DNA of 64,000 nt from assembly GCA_904066235.2 (NCBI GenBank), contig CAJFCV020000003.1, positions 11,098,001-11,162,000 on the forward strand, given 5' to 3'. Of the stretch, positions 1 to 11,615 are shown one piece after another (positions within the stretch are counted from its first letter, which is position 1; each line of letters begins with the position of its first letter). The DNA comes from Bursaphelenchus xylophilus. Lineage: Eukaryota > Nematoda > Chromadorea > Rhabditida > Aphelenchoididae. The notes under the pieces were generated by a model that did not search any database, had not been told where the DNA came from, and was given only the letters and a program-made list of their open reading frames with translations. A program made the translations under genes and the position numbers.

Positions 1-1
1 A

Positions 2-1980
2 TTCTACAGTATCCTAACAAAAGGAGGGCTGGTTTCGCCGGGCGAGTTTTGGCTAGAACAGTTCGCAAATTTCACAGAAAATGGCGATTTCCACACCGAA
101 AAGCTGTTCATGAAGACGGTGATCAAGTTCTTGGAGGATGAGAGATATTCCAAGTACAGGTCGGACATCAAATTCGGAAAGGATGGAAGTATTGAGGCGA
201 TCAAGATGATTATGCGGATACGGAAGCTGGGCGCTGAAAATGATCCGCCGAGAGCGGCGTGGATGCGAAGGCTCTTCAAGAGTTCGCATTACGATGGATT
301 TGTTTATGATACCAGGTACGACAAAGCCGTAGATGACCTATCAGTCTGTCGGGAAAATAATGAGCACAATGTTGCTGCGCCCATCGTGTCGCTGAAGTGA
401 AAAGAAATTTGATTTTGCCGCGACGCAATTCATTTTCTCGGCGGCGATTCTTTTTTCGATGCGACAGAATGCTCATTATTTTTCCGACAGACTGATAATT
501 ACCCTATAATTGTAATCTCTAACCTTCCAAATTTTAGTTTCCTCCTGGTTGATCAACAAGCCACAACCCTTCAAAATGTCATAGCCAATGTTGCGATAGC
601 GGTTCTTGTTATGCTTACCGTAGCGATTCTCCTGATCCCTCGACCGATCTCAGCACTGGCAATCGCTTTTTGCATTATTTCGATTAATGTCGGGGTTGTT
701 GGAGGGCTTTCGGCGGTTGGAACAAGGCTTGATATCATTTCTATGATCACAATTGTAATGAGTATCGGGTTCTCGGTGGACTACGCTACGCATATCACCT
801 TTCACTACCTGATTTCACAAAATGATCGGCTAAAAGTGAGTTCACAAAGAGATACAGAAACGGACCTGATCCAATGGCAAAAAAGCGTACCATTTTGGAT
901 CCGGGAAGCATCAAAAAAGTAGCAAAATACTTCCCTCTCCAAGTGTAAAAACTACAATTTCAAAAGCTCTTTTTATGAGTGAAAGGGCGCGCTCTTCAAA
1001 ACGAAGCTTTTTAGTTGGAGAGGGAGGCATTTTGACACATTTTTTGATACTTCCTGGATGCAAAATGGTACATTTTTTCCATTGGATAAGGTGCGTCACT
1101 GTATCTGAGTTCTCCACTGGACATCATTAACGACATCTAACTTTATTATCAATGTAAATTTACGTATTCCCCTTTCAGCAAGCCCTAGAAGTGGTTGCCT
1201 TTCCAATCATCCAAGCTGCCACCTCCACCTTGGTCGGTGTCGCGATTCTTGGCGTAGTGCCGTCCTATATGATACGGACATTTGTTCTGACCGTCGTTTT
1301 TGTTGTGATAATTGGACTAGTCCATGCAATTTTCTTTTTACCGATCTTGTTGGGTACTGTGGTCCCGGACAGTGAGTTCATCCGGCCGTACGAAGCCGAG
1401 AAGCCGGTGTTCCATTTTGAGGACCCGCAAGTCATGGAGTTTCAAAAGGTCGGTTATTTTGAAGATTTTGGTGTCTCAGTCTGTCGGGAAAATAATGTAG
1501 GTTTGGCGTAGCAAAATGTCTATTAGTATCGTCGTGGGTCGCTCATCAAATCTCCAGCTAGCCGTTGCAAAGAAATGGGCGATTTTAGGGAGGCGACGAA
1601 TCCACATTATTTTCCCGACAGACTGATGGCAGAGCGTCTCACGTCAAACTGAGGAGCCCGGTGACCGGAATAGACCCTTCGCTATCGGTTTTTTACACTT
1701 CGTCTTGATTTCGCAGAGAAGGAGAGAAAAAAGACACACGAAAGCGTACTTTCTCGCCCCAAAAATTCCCCATTTCTTCCCCGACGAAACGTTTTTTCGC
1801 GTCTGTTTTTGGGGAATTATCAATCCATTCACCGGACTGTTTTAGCTTATCTCAGTTTGACGTGCGTCTAGCAATGAAAGTTTTTCCTCATAGCCTTTTT
1901 ACTGTAACTTGTCATTACAGGCGCCATACGCCACAATAAAGCGACTGGACTGCTATATCGAAGAGAAATGGAAGTTTTAA
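2..1980 (+). CDS. Patched-related (PTR) transmembrane protein, C-terminal part
   Basis: Four exons are readable: 2-315, 538-835, 1179-1448 and 1921-1980, and all phases agree; the gene starts left of the window. Exon 1 encodes a soluble loop (ending FVYDT). Exon 2 begins [10 protein letters not shown] and contains three hydrophobic segments and the signature [12 protein letters not shown], which in PTR/Dispatched/NPC1-type RND proteins lies in the second transmembrane bundle. Exon 3 holds two more membrane segments ([20 protein letters not shown], then a segment around [13 protein letters not shown]), and exon 4 gives a short cytoplasmic tail ending EEKWKF. In nematodes this family acts at apical membranes in cuticle formation, sterol-related transport and osmoregulation; that role is known for the family, not seen here. 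The exon-3 donor (GTCGGT) is weak. An AATAAA lies at 2006. Introns 1, 2 and 3 each carry a different transposon insertion. Confidence 0.9.
341..495. mobile_element. 150-bp palindromic MITE, family A (PTR intron 1)
   Basis: Starts TCAGTCTGTCGGGAAAATAA and ends with its reverse complement; flanked by TA on both sides, as expected for Tc1/mariner-type insertion. Nearly the whole element pairs with itself. It is the reference copy for family A. Confidence 0.85.
854..1101. mobile_element. MITE family B (PTR intron 2)
   Basis: Ends carry ACGGACCTGATCCA on the left and a diverged reverse complement on the right, followed inward by GCATCAAAAA and a shared CTCTCCAAGTG block. Other copies are at 30005, 50813 and 60907. 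Confidence 0.75.
1476..1626. mobile_element. MITE family A, alternative-interior type A2 (PTR intron 3)
   Basis: Has the family-A ends but the interior differs: ATAATGTAGG replaces ATAATGAGCAC and the middle is unrelated to the standard copies. It matches the copy at 63424-63580 better. Confidence 0.75.
1628..1875. mobile_element. Inverted-repeat element family F (PTR intron 3)
   Basis: Ends pair (CTCACGTCAAACTGAG against CTCAGTTTGACGTGCG). The interior, including the stretch with TCGGTTTTTTACACTTCG, is present in reverse complement at about 52790-52985, so this is a dispersed element. Confidence 0.65.
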
Positions 1981-2159
1981 CGCCTCAAAAGAGTTCTATC
2001 TTTATAATAAACTTGCTACATTAGCCTCAATAATTCGGGTTTATTGACTTTTGCGTTGAATTCATGAAATTCGATTTTAACAGAGATCAAGTGACGAAAC
2101 AATAAGAAAATGGGGGGAAAATCCGATGAATAAAACGTGATGAAGTAATAAATAACAGG

Positions 2160-2381
2160 ATGATAGAAGCTATGTGTGTACCTATACTTGCTAAACTTGA
2201 GTTACAACCGTGTCTGGATTTGAGTATGAAAAGCGAAGCTAACGCGAAGCACTATGTGGGTATGTGGACAACGAATATGGTTACAGGCAAAGTTTGGTGT
2301 GGAAATACCCATTCAAAAGAGGAAGCTAAGGCAGATGCGGGAGAGTTGCTATACTACGAAAAAACCTTGACAATTTTTTGA
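2160..2381 (+). CDS. Small ORF resembling a double-stranded RNA-binding domain
   Basis: An uninterrupted 73-codon frame with ATG at 2160 and TGA at 2379-2381. The C-terminal half (GKVWCGNTHSKEEAKADAGE) resembles the end of a dsRBD, where a small Gly-containing strand is followed by a SKKEAK-type helix start; the hydrophobic N-terminal half could be the first helix. No introns or upstream exon were recognised. It sits 180 bp past the PTR stop and about 50 bp before the end of the opposite-strand gene. It could be a real single-domain gene, the last exon of something longer, or a relic; the dsRBD call rests on my eye only. Confidence 0.35.
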   Translation: MIEAMCVPILAKLELQPCLDLSMKSEANAKHYVGMWTTNMVTGKVWCGNTHSKEEAKADAGELLYYEKTLTIF

Positions 2382-2429
2382 TGACTTGTGGCAAAGCAAG
2401 TCGAATTTTGCCTGAATTTGCCGTTGCAT

Positions 2430-4923
2430 TTACTGCACTGGCTCGGCCACTTCATTAACAGGAGTTATGACGTCATTTTCGGACAATCTTTCCTGGATTT
2501 CTTCGATATTTTCAACCTCATGTCCATTTTCGTGACACTCATATTCATTGTCAGTGTAATGCTCGTTCTCGGAGTGACCTTCATCCACATATCCGTTAGA
2601 CTCATCGAACTGAACAAGCCCCGAAGCGTCGAAAATTTCGTCGCCGTTGTCTTTGGGCTTGTGCTTTCGGGCAACAGTGGAGAAAAGCCGGGATGTCGAC
2701 ATTATTCCACCGGCTGAAAAAAAAGATAATAAGCGAGTTTTAAAATACGAAACCTTCACCACCGTGAAAATTAAAAAATTCTGATACAACCTCTTATAAC
2801 AAACTTCCTTAAAATAAGCTTTCTCTTTCAGTCTGTCGGGAAAATAATGATTATAATGTCGCTGCGCCGATCGCGTCACTGAAGTGAAAAGCAATTTGAT
2901 TTTGCCGCGACAAAATTTATTTTCTGGGCGGCAATGCGATTCGCGATGCAACAGGGTGTTCATTATTTTCCCGACAGACTGAACGAACATTTTTGAGATC
3001 TGCCTTGAAATCACCCATCAACGCTTTGCGACAGCAAGCCGCGGCTGGGGATTCGGTACGCGTTAGCGGTGAGATATTTTGCTGCGACGACCAGCCGTTA
3101 TTTTCCCGACAGACTGATAAAAAATAAATATTTGAGTCACTGACGAAACGTTTTACAGAGTTTCTGCTTTACTAGTCAGTTCAGGAAGTCGCCAGAATCA
3201 TTTCGGCGACATGCACTGTGCGAAAACAAAAGTTCACTTTGCACTGTGCAATTTCATGCTTTTTGCACCGTGCAACAGATTTTTTGGGCTGTCACTCGCC
3301 CAAAAAAATCCCTGGCTTTTTTCGCACATTGTAAACGCCAAAAATCACTCCATCGATTTTGCGAACGGACTAGTACTTTTTTTGAAATTCTTTGGATAAA
3401 CTTACGACTCTTCTGTTCAGCCGACTTGGGCCGTTCACTGTCCGATGACGCAAATGAAGTGGCCAGGTCACTGGTTGCGAATTGATGACGCTGCTCCAGC
3501 TTGTACAACAAGATATCATACTTTTGTTGGCATTCAATCTTTTCTCTCTCGGCGGTTGTTACACGCGTGTTCAACTTGTTGAACTCATTCAATAGGTCTC
3601 TATAAAAATTTGATATTCATTGATTATTTTTTAATTGAAAATCGCTACGTTTTTTCTCATCAGCAACGGCTTACTTGCTATACAATTTCTGCTGCTCCAA
3701 CGCATGGTTGACCCTGTCCAACTGACTCTTTGTGGAGCTCAACTGGCTCCGCAGCACTTGCATATCATCCAACTTGAGCTCTAGGTCGCATTTCTCACTG
3801 CGAATTGTCTTTGTAATCTCTTTTTGCAGTCCCAAAGCATAGTTGAGACTGGCGATTTCGTTCTCGCAATTGCCATTGCAAACGTTTTCTTTGTTCGAAG
3901 CGACCACTGGAGTCACTTGATTGGCCTCTTTTTCTTCGGCCAGTTGCTTTTCCAGCAACGCTACACGAGCCTCAAGCTGATCTTTTTGTGCTGACAGCTG
4001 AAAATGATGATATTTTCAAGTCATTTTTGTAATATTTTGTTTGTAAGTCACTGGAGTAATTTTTGGCGATTGCACTGGGCAAAAACAACAGTTCACTTTG
4101 CACTGTGCAGTTTTCCGACTTTTTTGCACAGTAAAAGCGCCAAAAATCACTTCAGCGACTTTATGAACAAACCAGTAGTCGTTCCACAAAGTGCGTAGAC
4201 TTTTAGTCGCAAAGCTTTTTGCACTGTGCAAAAAAAGAAAAATTCACCGTGCGCCTCAAAAAAAAGTCTACGCACTTTATGGAACGCTTTTTTGAACAGC
4301 ACTTTTTCACTTTTGCAATGTGCAATTCAAAAGTTGCCGTGAGGTAAGCTTTTTTTCAAGCCTTTATTTTGGCCGCGCGACAACAATTGCACAGCGTAAA
4401 ATGAAGAAAAATACATCGAAAAACGTCCACGCACTTTATGGAAACACCAGTAGTAATTTTTGGCGTTTGCACTGTGCAGAAAAATTCAGGATGCGAGCAA
4501 TAGCCCGAAAAGCCTATTGCACGGTGCAAAAAGCAAGAAATTGCACAATTCAAAATAAGCCTTTGTTTTCGCATAGTGCATGTCGCTAAAATAACTACAA
4601 CGACTTTGTGAACAGACGTACATATTAGTACACATTATTTATTATAATATAAACCGCCCTACCTTTTCCTCGTAATACTCCACCTTCTCCTGCAGCTGCT
4701 GCTCGGCATTTTTGTTCACTGTAAAAATCGCGAATGTCATTCCAAACACAACAACAGCTCCGATGCAAGAAAAGAAAGGCAAGACTTGGGTTTTGTGGCA
4801 TTCCGAGTGCGTAAAACATGACACCGAGCCCACCAGGGCGGCGCCCATCAGCAGCATGGAGGTGGCATAGATCCCAACTGCCTTCTTGTTCAAGTTTAAG
4901 GCAATTTGCGGCTTGACGAACAT
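2430..4923 (-). CDS. Two-TM protein with long coiled coil, function unknown
   Basis: Four exons on the minus strand: 4923-4663, 3997-3675, 3599-3406 and 2713-2430, phases 0, 2 and 1 at the three junctions, giving about 353 residues. I start at the ATG at 4923; it is preceded by CCCATAG, a possible trans-splice acceptor. The N-terminus has two hydrophobic segments (about residues 17-36 and 48-70) with cysteines between. From residue 75 to about 235 the sequence is a Leu/Glu/Gln/Lys-rich coiled coil (LEARVALLEKQLAEEKEANQ). The tail is acidic and Asn/Glu/His-rich. A membrane-anchored scaffold or tether would fit, but I do not recognise the family. Introns 1 and 3 are packed with CACTGTGCA-type and family-A MITEs. 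Confidence 0.8.
2828..2982. mobile_element. MITE family A
   Basis: Full-length copy in intron 3 of the coiled-coil gene; ATGCAACAGGGTG replaces the usual ATGCGACAGAGTG near the right end. Confidence 0.85.
2990..3117. mobile_element. Family A2 element, right part only
   Basis: Directly abuts the preceding copy. The right end is intact (TTATTTTCCCGACAGACTGA) and the interior matches the A2 copy at 63424 (GAGATATTTTGCTGCGAC); the left end is missing. Confidence 0.6.
3176..3372. mobile_element. MITE family C (CACTGTGCA-rich)
   Basis: Ends are variants of AGTCCGTTCGCAAAGTCGC; inside are several ordered copies of GCACTGTGCA in both orientations. Located in intron 3 of the coiled-coil gene. Confidence 0.7.
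4045..4178. mobile_element. MITE family C
   Basis: Shortened copy in intron 1 of the coiled-coil gene; both ends (AAGTCACTGGAGTAATTTT and AATCACTTCAGCGACTTT) are recognisable. Confidence 0.65.
4181..4445. mobile_element. Two MITE family D units, adjacent
   Basis: Ends read CCACAAAGTGCGTAGACTTT and AAGTCTACGCACTTTATGG; a second unit ends at CGTCCACGCACTTTATGG. They lie between two family-C copies, forming one compound block. Confidence 0.6.
4446..4618. mobile_element. MITE family C
   Basis: Contains the internal block AGCCTATTGCACGGTGCAAA that is shared with the copies at 14853 and 19684. Confidence 0.7.
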
Positions 4924-7442
4924 GCTATGGGAAGACAATGGGTTATTTGAATTTTTGAGATTTTTTGACCAAAAATGTCAACTTCTGGAAAAAAAACGGA
5001 TATTATTTTAGTCATCAAAAAATGTCACGCGAAAAATAACTATTGAAACTTTTGTAGGGCATATTGGATTTCATCAAGTATTATACTACAAACAAACCTC
5101 TGTAAAACGCATCGCGACGGACCAAAAAATTAACCCGTTGAGTTCGATGTATGTATAAAAATTAGACTGCAATACAGGGTGTTTCAAGAAATATTGCAGA
5201 AAGTTTTTTGCGAATATCTTTGTGCTCTTTGCAGGTATTCAGGAAGCTTAAATTGATTATAAAATCTGAAGTTTAGCGAATTTAGAATATGCAAAGGGAT
5301 TTTTTCTCACGCCGGCGGACAGACTATTTTTCGGCGGAGACATTCGACGTCTTTTTTTTCAAATTATATCTCATTACAAAGCCCAGACATCATAACTATG
5401 GATGAAATTAGGCTTGTTATGTCTGGTATATCCTGCAATATTTGTTGAAACACCCTGTACTAAAATAAAGAGTGGTCACCAAAAATTTCTAGACCCCTTG
5501 TCCAAGAGTTTACGTACTTCATGGAACTCACCAGACCTATTGTTTTTGTAAAAAAATCCCCAATTTCTCCCCAGAAAATAAAATCGCCCAATCAATAAAC
5601 ATCTAGAGGCAAATAAACCCAGATTTTTTGGCGCTTCCGACACTTGAAATTACTGAAACTCAAAAAAAACGCGATTTTATGGCATGTTTCGGAGATAACG
5701 CTGAATCGACGTCAAAGTTTCGAGGGATTTCACGTAGATAACCTTAGGCAATTAAATACCTTTACAACAAAATATTTAGTCTTTTAGAAATACAGTTTCT
5801 TACAAGTCGGCTTCCATTTTTAACACAAACTTTTTAAAATAAAATTTTCTGCACAACGCAAAAACTTCTATCATTTATTGCCTATTTCAGAGCAGTAAAA
5901 AGTGGGAGAATACGGTTAATTAAAATGGAAGTGTGACTATTTTACGACGGTCATAAAGATCACCCCTTTCTTGGTCATTTAATGCCCAATCAACCCAGAT
6001 TTCGCACATCATCGCGAGAGGCGTATTAAGTATCGAAATACCAGGAAAAAAGATGATTTTTAGGGAAATAAAGGGAACTTTAGGGGAGCACAGGTAAAAT
6101 ACGTCGTTTTAAATTATTTCGATGTAAAATACACCGGTTAAAATATCCGCAAACTCCGTTTTGACCATAAAAATTAAACCTAAAGCTCCCGGCGTAAAGA
6201 TCTCTTCAAAACCTTGACTTCTGAGGTACCCTCAAACTCAAAACTACTTCTAACTCCGAAACCCGACCGGACCTGCCAAAAAAAGACGAAATGAAGAGCC
6301 GTTGACGCTTCTTTATTCCATTATTTCCATTTTTATTGTGTTTTAGGGAAATCTCGACTTTTTTCGCGCATCTTATCTGATCCACGCCCTGCGGGGTCTA
6401 ACCGAAATTTCATGGGGAAATTTCGCGAAATTCTTAAAGAGGCTTTCGGAAAGTGCCCTCAAGGTAAATTCGGAGATTCGGGAAAGGCTTTGAATACTGT
6501 AATAATCGATTTGAAAACACCAGGTATCTTCAAATCCGCAGGACAAAAAAATGTTTAAAAATGGCAAAAGTAATATCTAGAGTTCAAACACCTTTCCAAA
6601 AATACGTTACACAGGCCGAAACCAGACGGCTTACAGATCAAAAGGCAGGTAATGTTGCATAACCTTTTCTATTACGCCTGTTTTTTTATGGTAAAATGAG
6701 AGGCGTTCAGGATGGAAACGCCCGATGAATCAAAGCGATGGGAACCCATAAGCCGAATCTAATCGAAATCTGAGGAAATCAGGTTCTTTTCGACGGTGAT
6801 TTGACAGTTACCTAGCGACGAATTCGTATTTTAAAATATATTTTTTTTTTATTTATGTTATACTTGATGGAAATAAATGTCTAAATTAGATCCCTGGGAT
6901 GCGAAATCTGACAAATACTCGAAAAAAAGCGTTGTTTGAGAGCTGTATGGCACTTATTTTGACTTCCGAGAATTTGAACCTCTTACCGTAATAAGAGAGA
7001 AAAACTTGACTCAAGGTTCCAATTCTGGGTCAGCTGTTTCGTTTCCCAAGAAAAATAATTTTTTCAACAGATCTTGTCGGTTTTCTCGATCTACCTGGTT
7101 GGAAATACAATTTGTTCATGAGGTTTTCAAGGTTTAGCAGAATATCAACGAGAATACCAAGGAATTCAAAAATTTCATGAATAAAACAAGGTAAGATCAC
7201 AATTTTTTGTGTTTTCTTTGATTTTTAGGGTAAGAAATGCGAAACAGCAGTCAAAATGGGTCAATTAGACTGCATGGTCCAAGCTTTAGAGGGTGTTAAG
7301 CTAGGATAAGGTCAGTTTTAACTTTTTTTGGCACCCACGTCCATTTTTTTTTGGATAGTTTACCTCTAAAATGCCACAAAGCCCGAAAGACGTCAAGAAT
7401 AATGTTGGAGAAGAAAAAACTAGCAAGTAAATTGCACAAAAT
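4924..7442. other. Intergenic region, one foldback element, no gene seen
   Basis: Both neighbours are transcribed leftward. Apart from the inverted repeat at 5175-5457 the 2.5 kb is AT-rich, with frequent stops in all frames and no convincing exon. The right part must contain the 3' UTR of the 7443-10921 gene and the left part the promoter of the 2430-4923 gene. Confidence 0.6.
5175..5457. mobile_element. Short foldback/mariner-type element (CAGGGTGTTTCAAGAAAT family)
   Basis: Ends are CAGGGTGTTTCAAGAAAT and a diverged reverse complement (TTGTTGAAACACCCTG), bounded by TA on each side. It contains the GGCGGA motif also seen in the large relative at 21340-22344. Confidence 0.75.
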
Positions 7443-10400
7443 TTACTTACATTCCTCGACAGCTCGCTGGTTTTGCTCCATGAACTCGTCCATGCATTTT
7501 TTCAAGTTTTCGTTTGCCTTGTTTGCCGAATTTAGTTCTTCGCTGATTCGGGCGTTGGATTTTTGATGTTCTGCTAGCTAAAATTGAGGAATAAGAGTGC
7601 TATCTCGCTATGAAGGGTATTATGAGCATTCTGAGTGAAAATTAGGAAAATTTGGGGCATAATTGGGAATTGGTGCCATGTGCAATATAATTTTTGTCGA
7701 ATTCATGTCTAAAACAACTTTTTTTGGTTAGATATCGCTACTAAAAGCCTTATTATGTTAGTTTGAGATAGATAATTTATCTTAAAGGTTCAAAAAATCT
7801 TTATTTTACCTTGCAAAAACAAAGTTTACAGCTCAAATATCGCTTCAGGAATCTCATTTTCCCTCAAACTTGGAGAAAATTGAAGTTTACCACTTCGTTT
7901 TCAATGGTAAACCAACAATTTTAGGCCCCATTAATCTAACTTTATTGCCATTTTAGCAAATAGATCTTTTTTTGGGAAAATAAAGTCCAAATAATGGATC
8001 TAGGCCTCTAATTGTTGTGTATAAGTCCTATTCGATATAATTTTGCTATTATTATATGGTAAACTTACTTGTCCGGCCATTAGATCGAACAATTTGGCGA
8101 CTTGGTCGAATCCTCGGGCATTTCTCAACGTTATCGTCTTGATCCGCTCAAATTCGGTGTGAAAATCCTCCGGAGTTTGCAATTTTTCCGCATCGATCTC
8201 TACTGTAGGCCTTGTGATTGGGACTGGTTGTGATTGTCGTTTCAATTGAGTAGAATTGTTCGAATTGCTATTCAAATTGTGTGAAGAAACGGACTTTTTG
8301 GTCTGAATTGGCGCATCTTTTGCCGGGAGATTCCGGAATTTCGCGACTCCAGCACCCGCAGAATTCGCTGGAGGGCATCTTGGCTTGATTGGCGTTCCGC
8401 CCGCTTGGACTCGTAGTTTGCTGGCCAATACTCGATTGTTCACCGGTATAGAGGCATTGAGATTTTTGGACTTTAAGGCGCTGGGTTCTGAGAAGGAAAT
8501 TTTTGTGATATTGGTGGCTTACCTCGACTAACGGCTTTCGGAGTGGGCGCACTCTTCAAGGTTTCCGCCAATTTCGATTTGATCTCCTTTTTTGGTGTCT
8601 TCTTCTCTTCGGCGATACTTTGCTTTATCCTCAACATGATCTCCTCGTGTTTTGACATTTTCTTTGGCTTCGGTTGGACTGGCTTGACTTCGGCATTCTT
8701 TGGAGGGCCCTAGAATTGATTATTATTATTTTTTCTATGGTTGAGATTCTGATTAGCACAATGACTTGAATTATGTGAGACTTTGTTTCAAGTTTGGGTC
8801 ACTTTTTGCCGATCTTTTCTCAAAACAAAGGAAAAGACTTGATAACAAAGAGGAATCGAACTGTGGCCGCGTGGCGCAATGGATAACGCGTCGGTCTACG
8901 GAACCGAAGATTGTAGGTTCGAATCCTGCCGTGGTCGAGAGCCTTTTTTTCACATTTTTTGTTACAAAAATTAATATTTCTTGCAGGTACAACGTATTTT
9001 ACTCTGAAGTATGTTTTGATTAGAAAACTACAAGTTTTTTTTTGCGTAAAATCAACATGTTTGCCCTAAAATCGCAAAAATCCGAAAAATTTGATGACTT
9101 ACCGGATATAACGGCTGTCTGGGCTTGCTCGGCGACTTCTTTTCCGCCTCTTTTTGCTTCAACATTGCTTCCTCTTTCTGCCGTAGTGATTCGGCAAGGT
9201 TTCTATTGTATGCAACCGGGGTTTCGAGCTCGTCGTCGCCGATTATTGGCAACAATGAGGGATCCAGGGTGGGTCTTTCAAGAACAATCGACGAGTTCAC
9301 TGAAATCAGGGTTTATTAGACTGGGGAATGGACTTTAGAATGTAGCTCAGATAGTGAAGAGCCTAGCTAGACTGTTTTAAAAGGCAAGGTTGGTCAGAAA
9401 ATTGTTCAAAATCTCGAAATAATGAGATTTTTTACAATTTTCCGCAAGAAATGGCAGAAAAAGGATTTTTTTGGTAAAATACGGTACTTGGTAACTCCTA
9501 TATGTTTTTTATAGCTCTTTTACCCCCTGTACTTTAGCTAGGTCGTCTAAAAATCGCATAAACCGCGCCATTTTTCCTCAAAAGCCTTCAAAAAGTAAAA
9601 AAATCCCTCGGTTTTCTGGTGCTACTTGAGAATTTGTTTGTTTTTGCTCCACTCCATGCATAAATAACGTTTCGGTTCCCCCAAAAGAATGACCGATTGT
9701 TACGAGTACTCGAGATTTTTTCGAACTAAATCTGTTTTTTGATGGATTTGGGAGAAAAAAGCAGCGGAAAATGGACGAAAATTGCAGCGAATGGTCGTAA
9801 ATTACACATGTGCAGCGGATCAAAAGATGCGAGTTGTAAATCAGCGTGTAATTTGAATAGAATGGAGAGTGGGAGCGTGGTTTGTGAGAGCTCAAAAAAG
9901 AATGGGAGCGAAAAAATGAAAAAAATTGGGAGAAATATCATGGATAATAAAAAAAAGTTACCCGAATTGTGATTGCTGATGTCCAATTCGATTAGACTGG
10001 AGTCCAAATCGCAGAAATTGGCCAAATCCTGAAAAAACAAAGGTTTTTATGGGCTTTTTAATCAAAGTTTGCGAAAATTTTAATTTTTTGTCGGAAAATT
10101 GATGATTTTGCGAAACAAAGTTGATTTTTTCGTCGCAAAAATAAATTTTCAAATCTTGGCAATGATCCCACAATATTTTACAAGTGTCATAATAATTGTT
10201 TAACACAATTACAGGACTTTTTTTCAATTTTGGGTCCTACCACGAAAACCTTAGATCCCGATAAATCCCACAAATCAAAGCTGTACTAAATCTTGGACCC
10301 ATCCCAAAGTCATAACAACAAAAAGAATGCCAGCAAACGTTTCCTACGGACAAAAAATCGAAAAAAATTGGGCTTTTTCCAACTTTAACCCCTCAGGGCC

Positions 10401-10921
10401 CAAGGTCTTTTTGTGGCACAGAGATGATATAACTGGAACGTTTCTTCTTTCCAAATCTCTTTTGACATGTGATTTTTTGCTATGCTAACATGTTTGGAAC
10501 GAGAGGGAATTTGAGAGAAACATGAAAGTTGATAGCCCAGAAATGATTTTTTGGCTAAAAAATTGGAAAAATGTTTGTTACAGTAATAAAAATTGAAGAA
10601 AATTTTACTGGAACGGCTGAATTCGGATGTAAAAGATGATAGGGAGTGTTTTTTTTGGCGAAAAAATGAATATTATTGGTAAAAGTCATCATTATTAATG
10701 AGATATTGAAACAAACCGGCGCTTTTAGGAACTTAAGGACCAGAAAAGTCCCTATATTTTCATGGAGGCCCACAATTGTGCTCTATTTCGCCCAAAAAAT
10801 CTCTCAAAAAATCCCTTTCCCACCAAAAAGCAATAAAAATCAAAGCCGAACTCACGGATGCATTGCCAATAACATATGTCATGTTGGAGGTCATCATGAT
10901 ATCATCAGTGGAATCGAACAT
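7443..10921 (-). CDS. Basic, disordered protein with C-terminal coiled coil, function unknown
   Basis: Six exons: 10921-10856, 10028-9962, 9299-9103, 8709-8523, 8487-8069 and 7577-7443, phases consistent, about 356 residues. The ATG at 10921 follows GCTTTTTAG directly, so it may be the trans-spliced first exon. The N-terminal 60 residues are acidic/Ser/Asn-rich; the middle is Lys/Pro-rich and probably disordered (EEAMLKQKEAEKK, PKPKKMSKHEE); the C-terminal 85 residues form a helix and coiled coil (LAEHQKSNARISEELNSANK). I stop at TAA 7443-7445, but the same place is a good donor (T followed by GTAAGT), so a further exon is possible, although none was found before 4923. A cytoskeletal or centrosomal coiled-coil role is conceivable but unproven. 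Confidence 0.8.
8865..8937 (+). tRNA. tRNA-Arg (anticodon ACG)
   Basis: Acceptor stem GGCCGCG pairs with CGTGGTC (two G-T pairs); D arm GGCGCAATGGATAACGC; anticodon stem TCGGT/ACCGA with loop CTACGGA, anticodon ACG at 8898-8900; T arm AGGTTCGAATCCT. The length is 73 nt with no intron, followed by a T run at 8944, a Pol III terminator. It lies within intron 3 of the minus-strand coiled-coil gene. Confidence 0.95.
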
Positions 10922-11184
10922 CTAAAAAGCGAAAATAAATAAAAAGTAATATTAATGGGAAGCCCCGCTTTTATTGTTATCGCTCATTCCTTCACCTTTC
11001 GTTTGTCTTTTTATTTGTAAACAGAAATTAATTTTCTGTTGGGAAAGCCAAATGATTTGGAATGAAAATTTGAAATTGGCTCAAACGTTTTGCGATTGAC
11101 CGATTTTGATATAAAATTTGGGATAAATTAAGACGTGAATTTTCTAACTAGGGATTGTACAAACTGACCATCGCTAAATGACAA

Positions 11185-11360
11185 GTCTTGTACACCGTTG
11201 GAAAGCTCTTGAGAAGTAGTACTAAAGCCCATTTTAAATTTTTGCAGAATACCTTTCCGTATAGGGTTCATAACTTTTTGCCCTGAGGCTTTCTGCAAAA
11301 ATTTGGAGTAGTTTCTAGTACTACTTTTCAAGAGCTTTTTACCGGTGTATAACACTTGTG
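11185..11360. repeat. Hairpin-forming inverted repeat
   Basis: AAGTCTTGTACACCGTTGGA and AAAGCTCTTGAGAAGTAGTA on the left pair with TACTACTTTTCAAGAGCTTT and CCGGTGTATAACACTTG on the right, leaving a short loop. Pairing continues inward through TTTTTGCAGAAT/ATTCTGCAAAAA-type sequence. Confidence 0.65.
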
Positions 11361-11397
11361 ATTTGGTGATGATGAGTTCGTAAAAAAATGATGCACA

Positions 11398-11615
11398 TGC
11401 GAGATTTCTAGCTTGCCGTTTGCAGAAACCATTGAAATATTTAGGTCGATTTTTGAAGTTTTCGACCTAAAAATTTCGATTGTTTCTGCAAAGCACAACC
11501 TAAGAACCTGGCATATTCCTGCAAAAATTTTAATCTGAATTTATCCGTAATGTCATCAAAATCTGAGCGACGCAACTCGGGATTTGCGAGGATTTAGTGG
11601 ACCCTAGGAGCGGAA
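11398..11615. mobile_element. Family E element, right half
   Basis: Contains the right-half landmarks of the 450-bp family E (TTTCGACCTAAAAATTTCG, TTTCTGCAAAGC, CATCAAAATCTGAGCG) but no left half. Confidence 0.6.
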
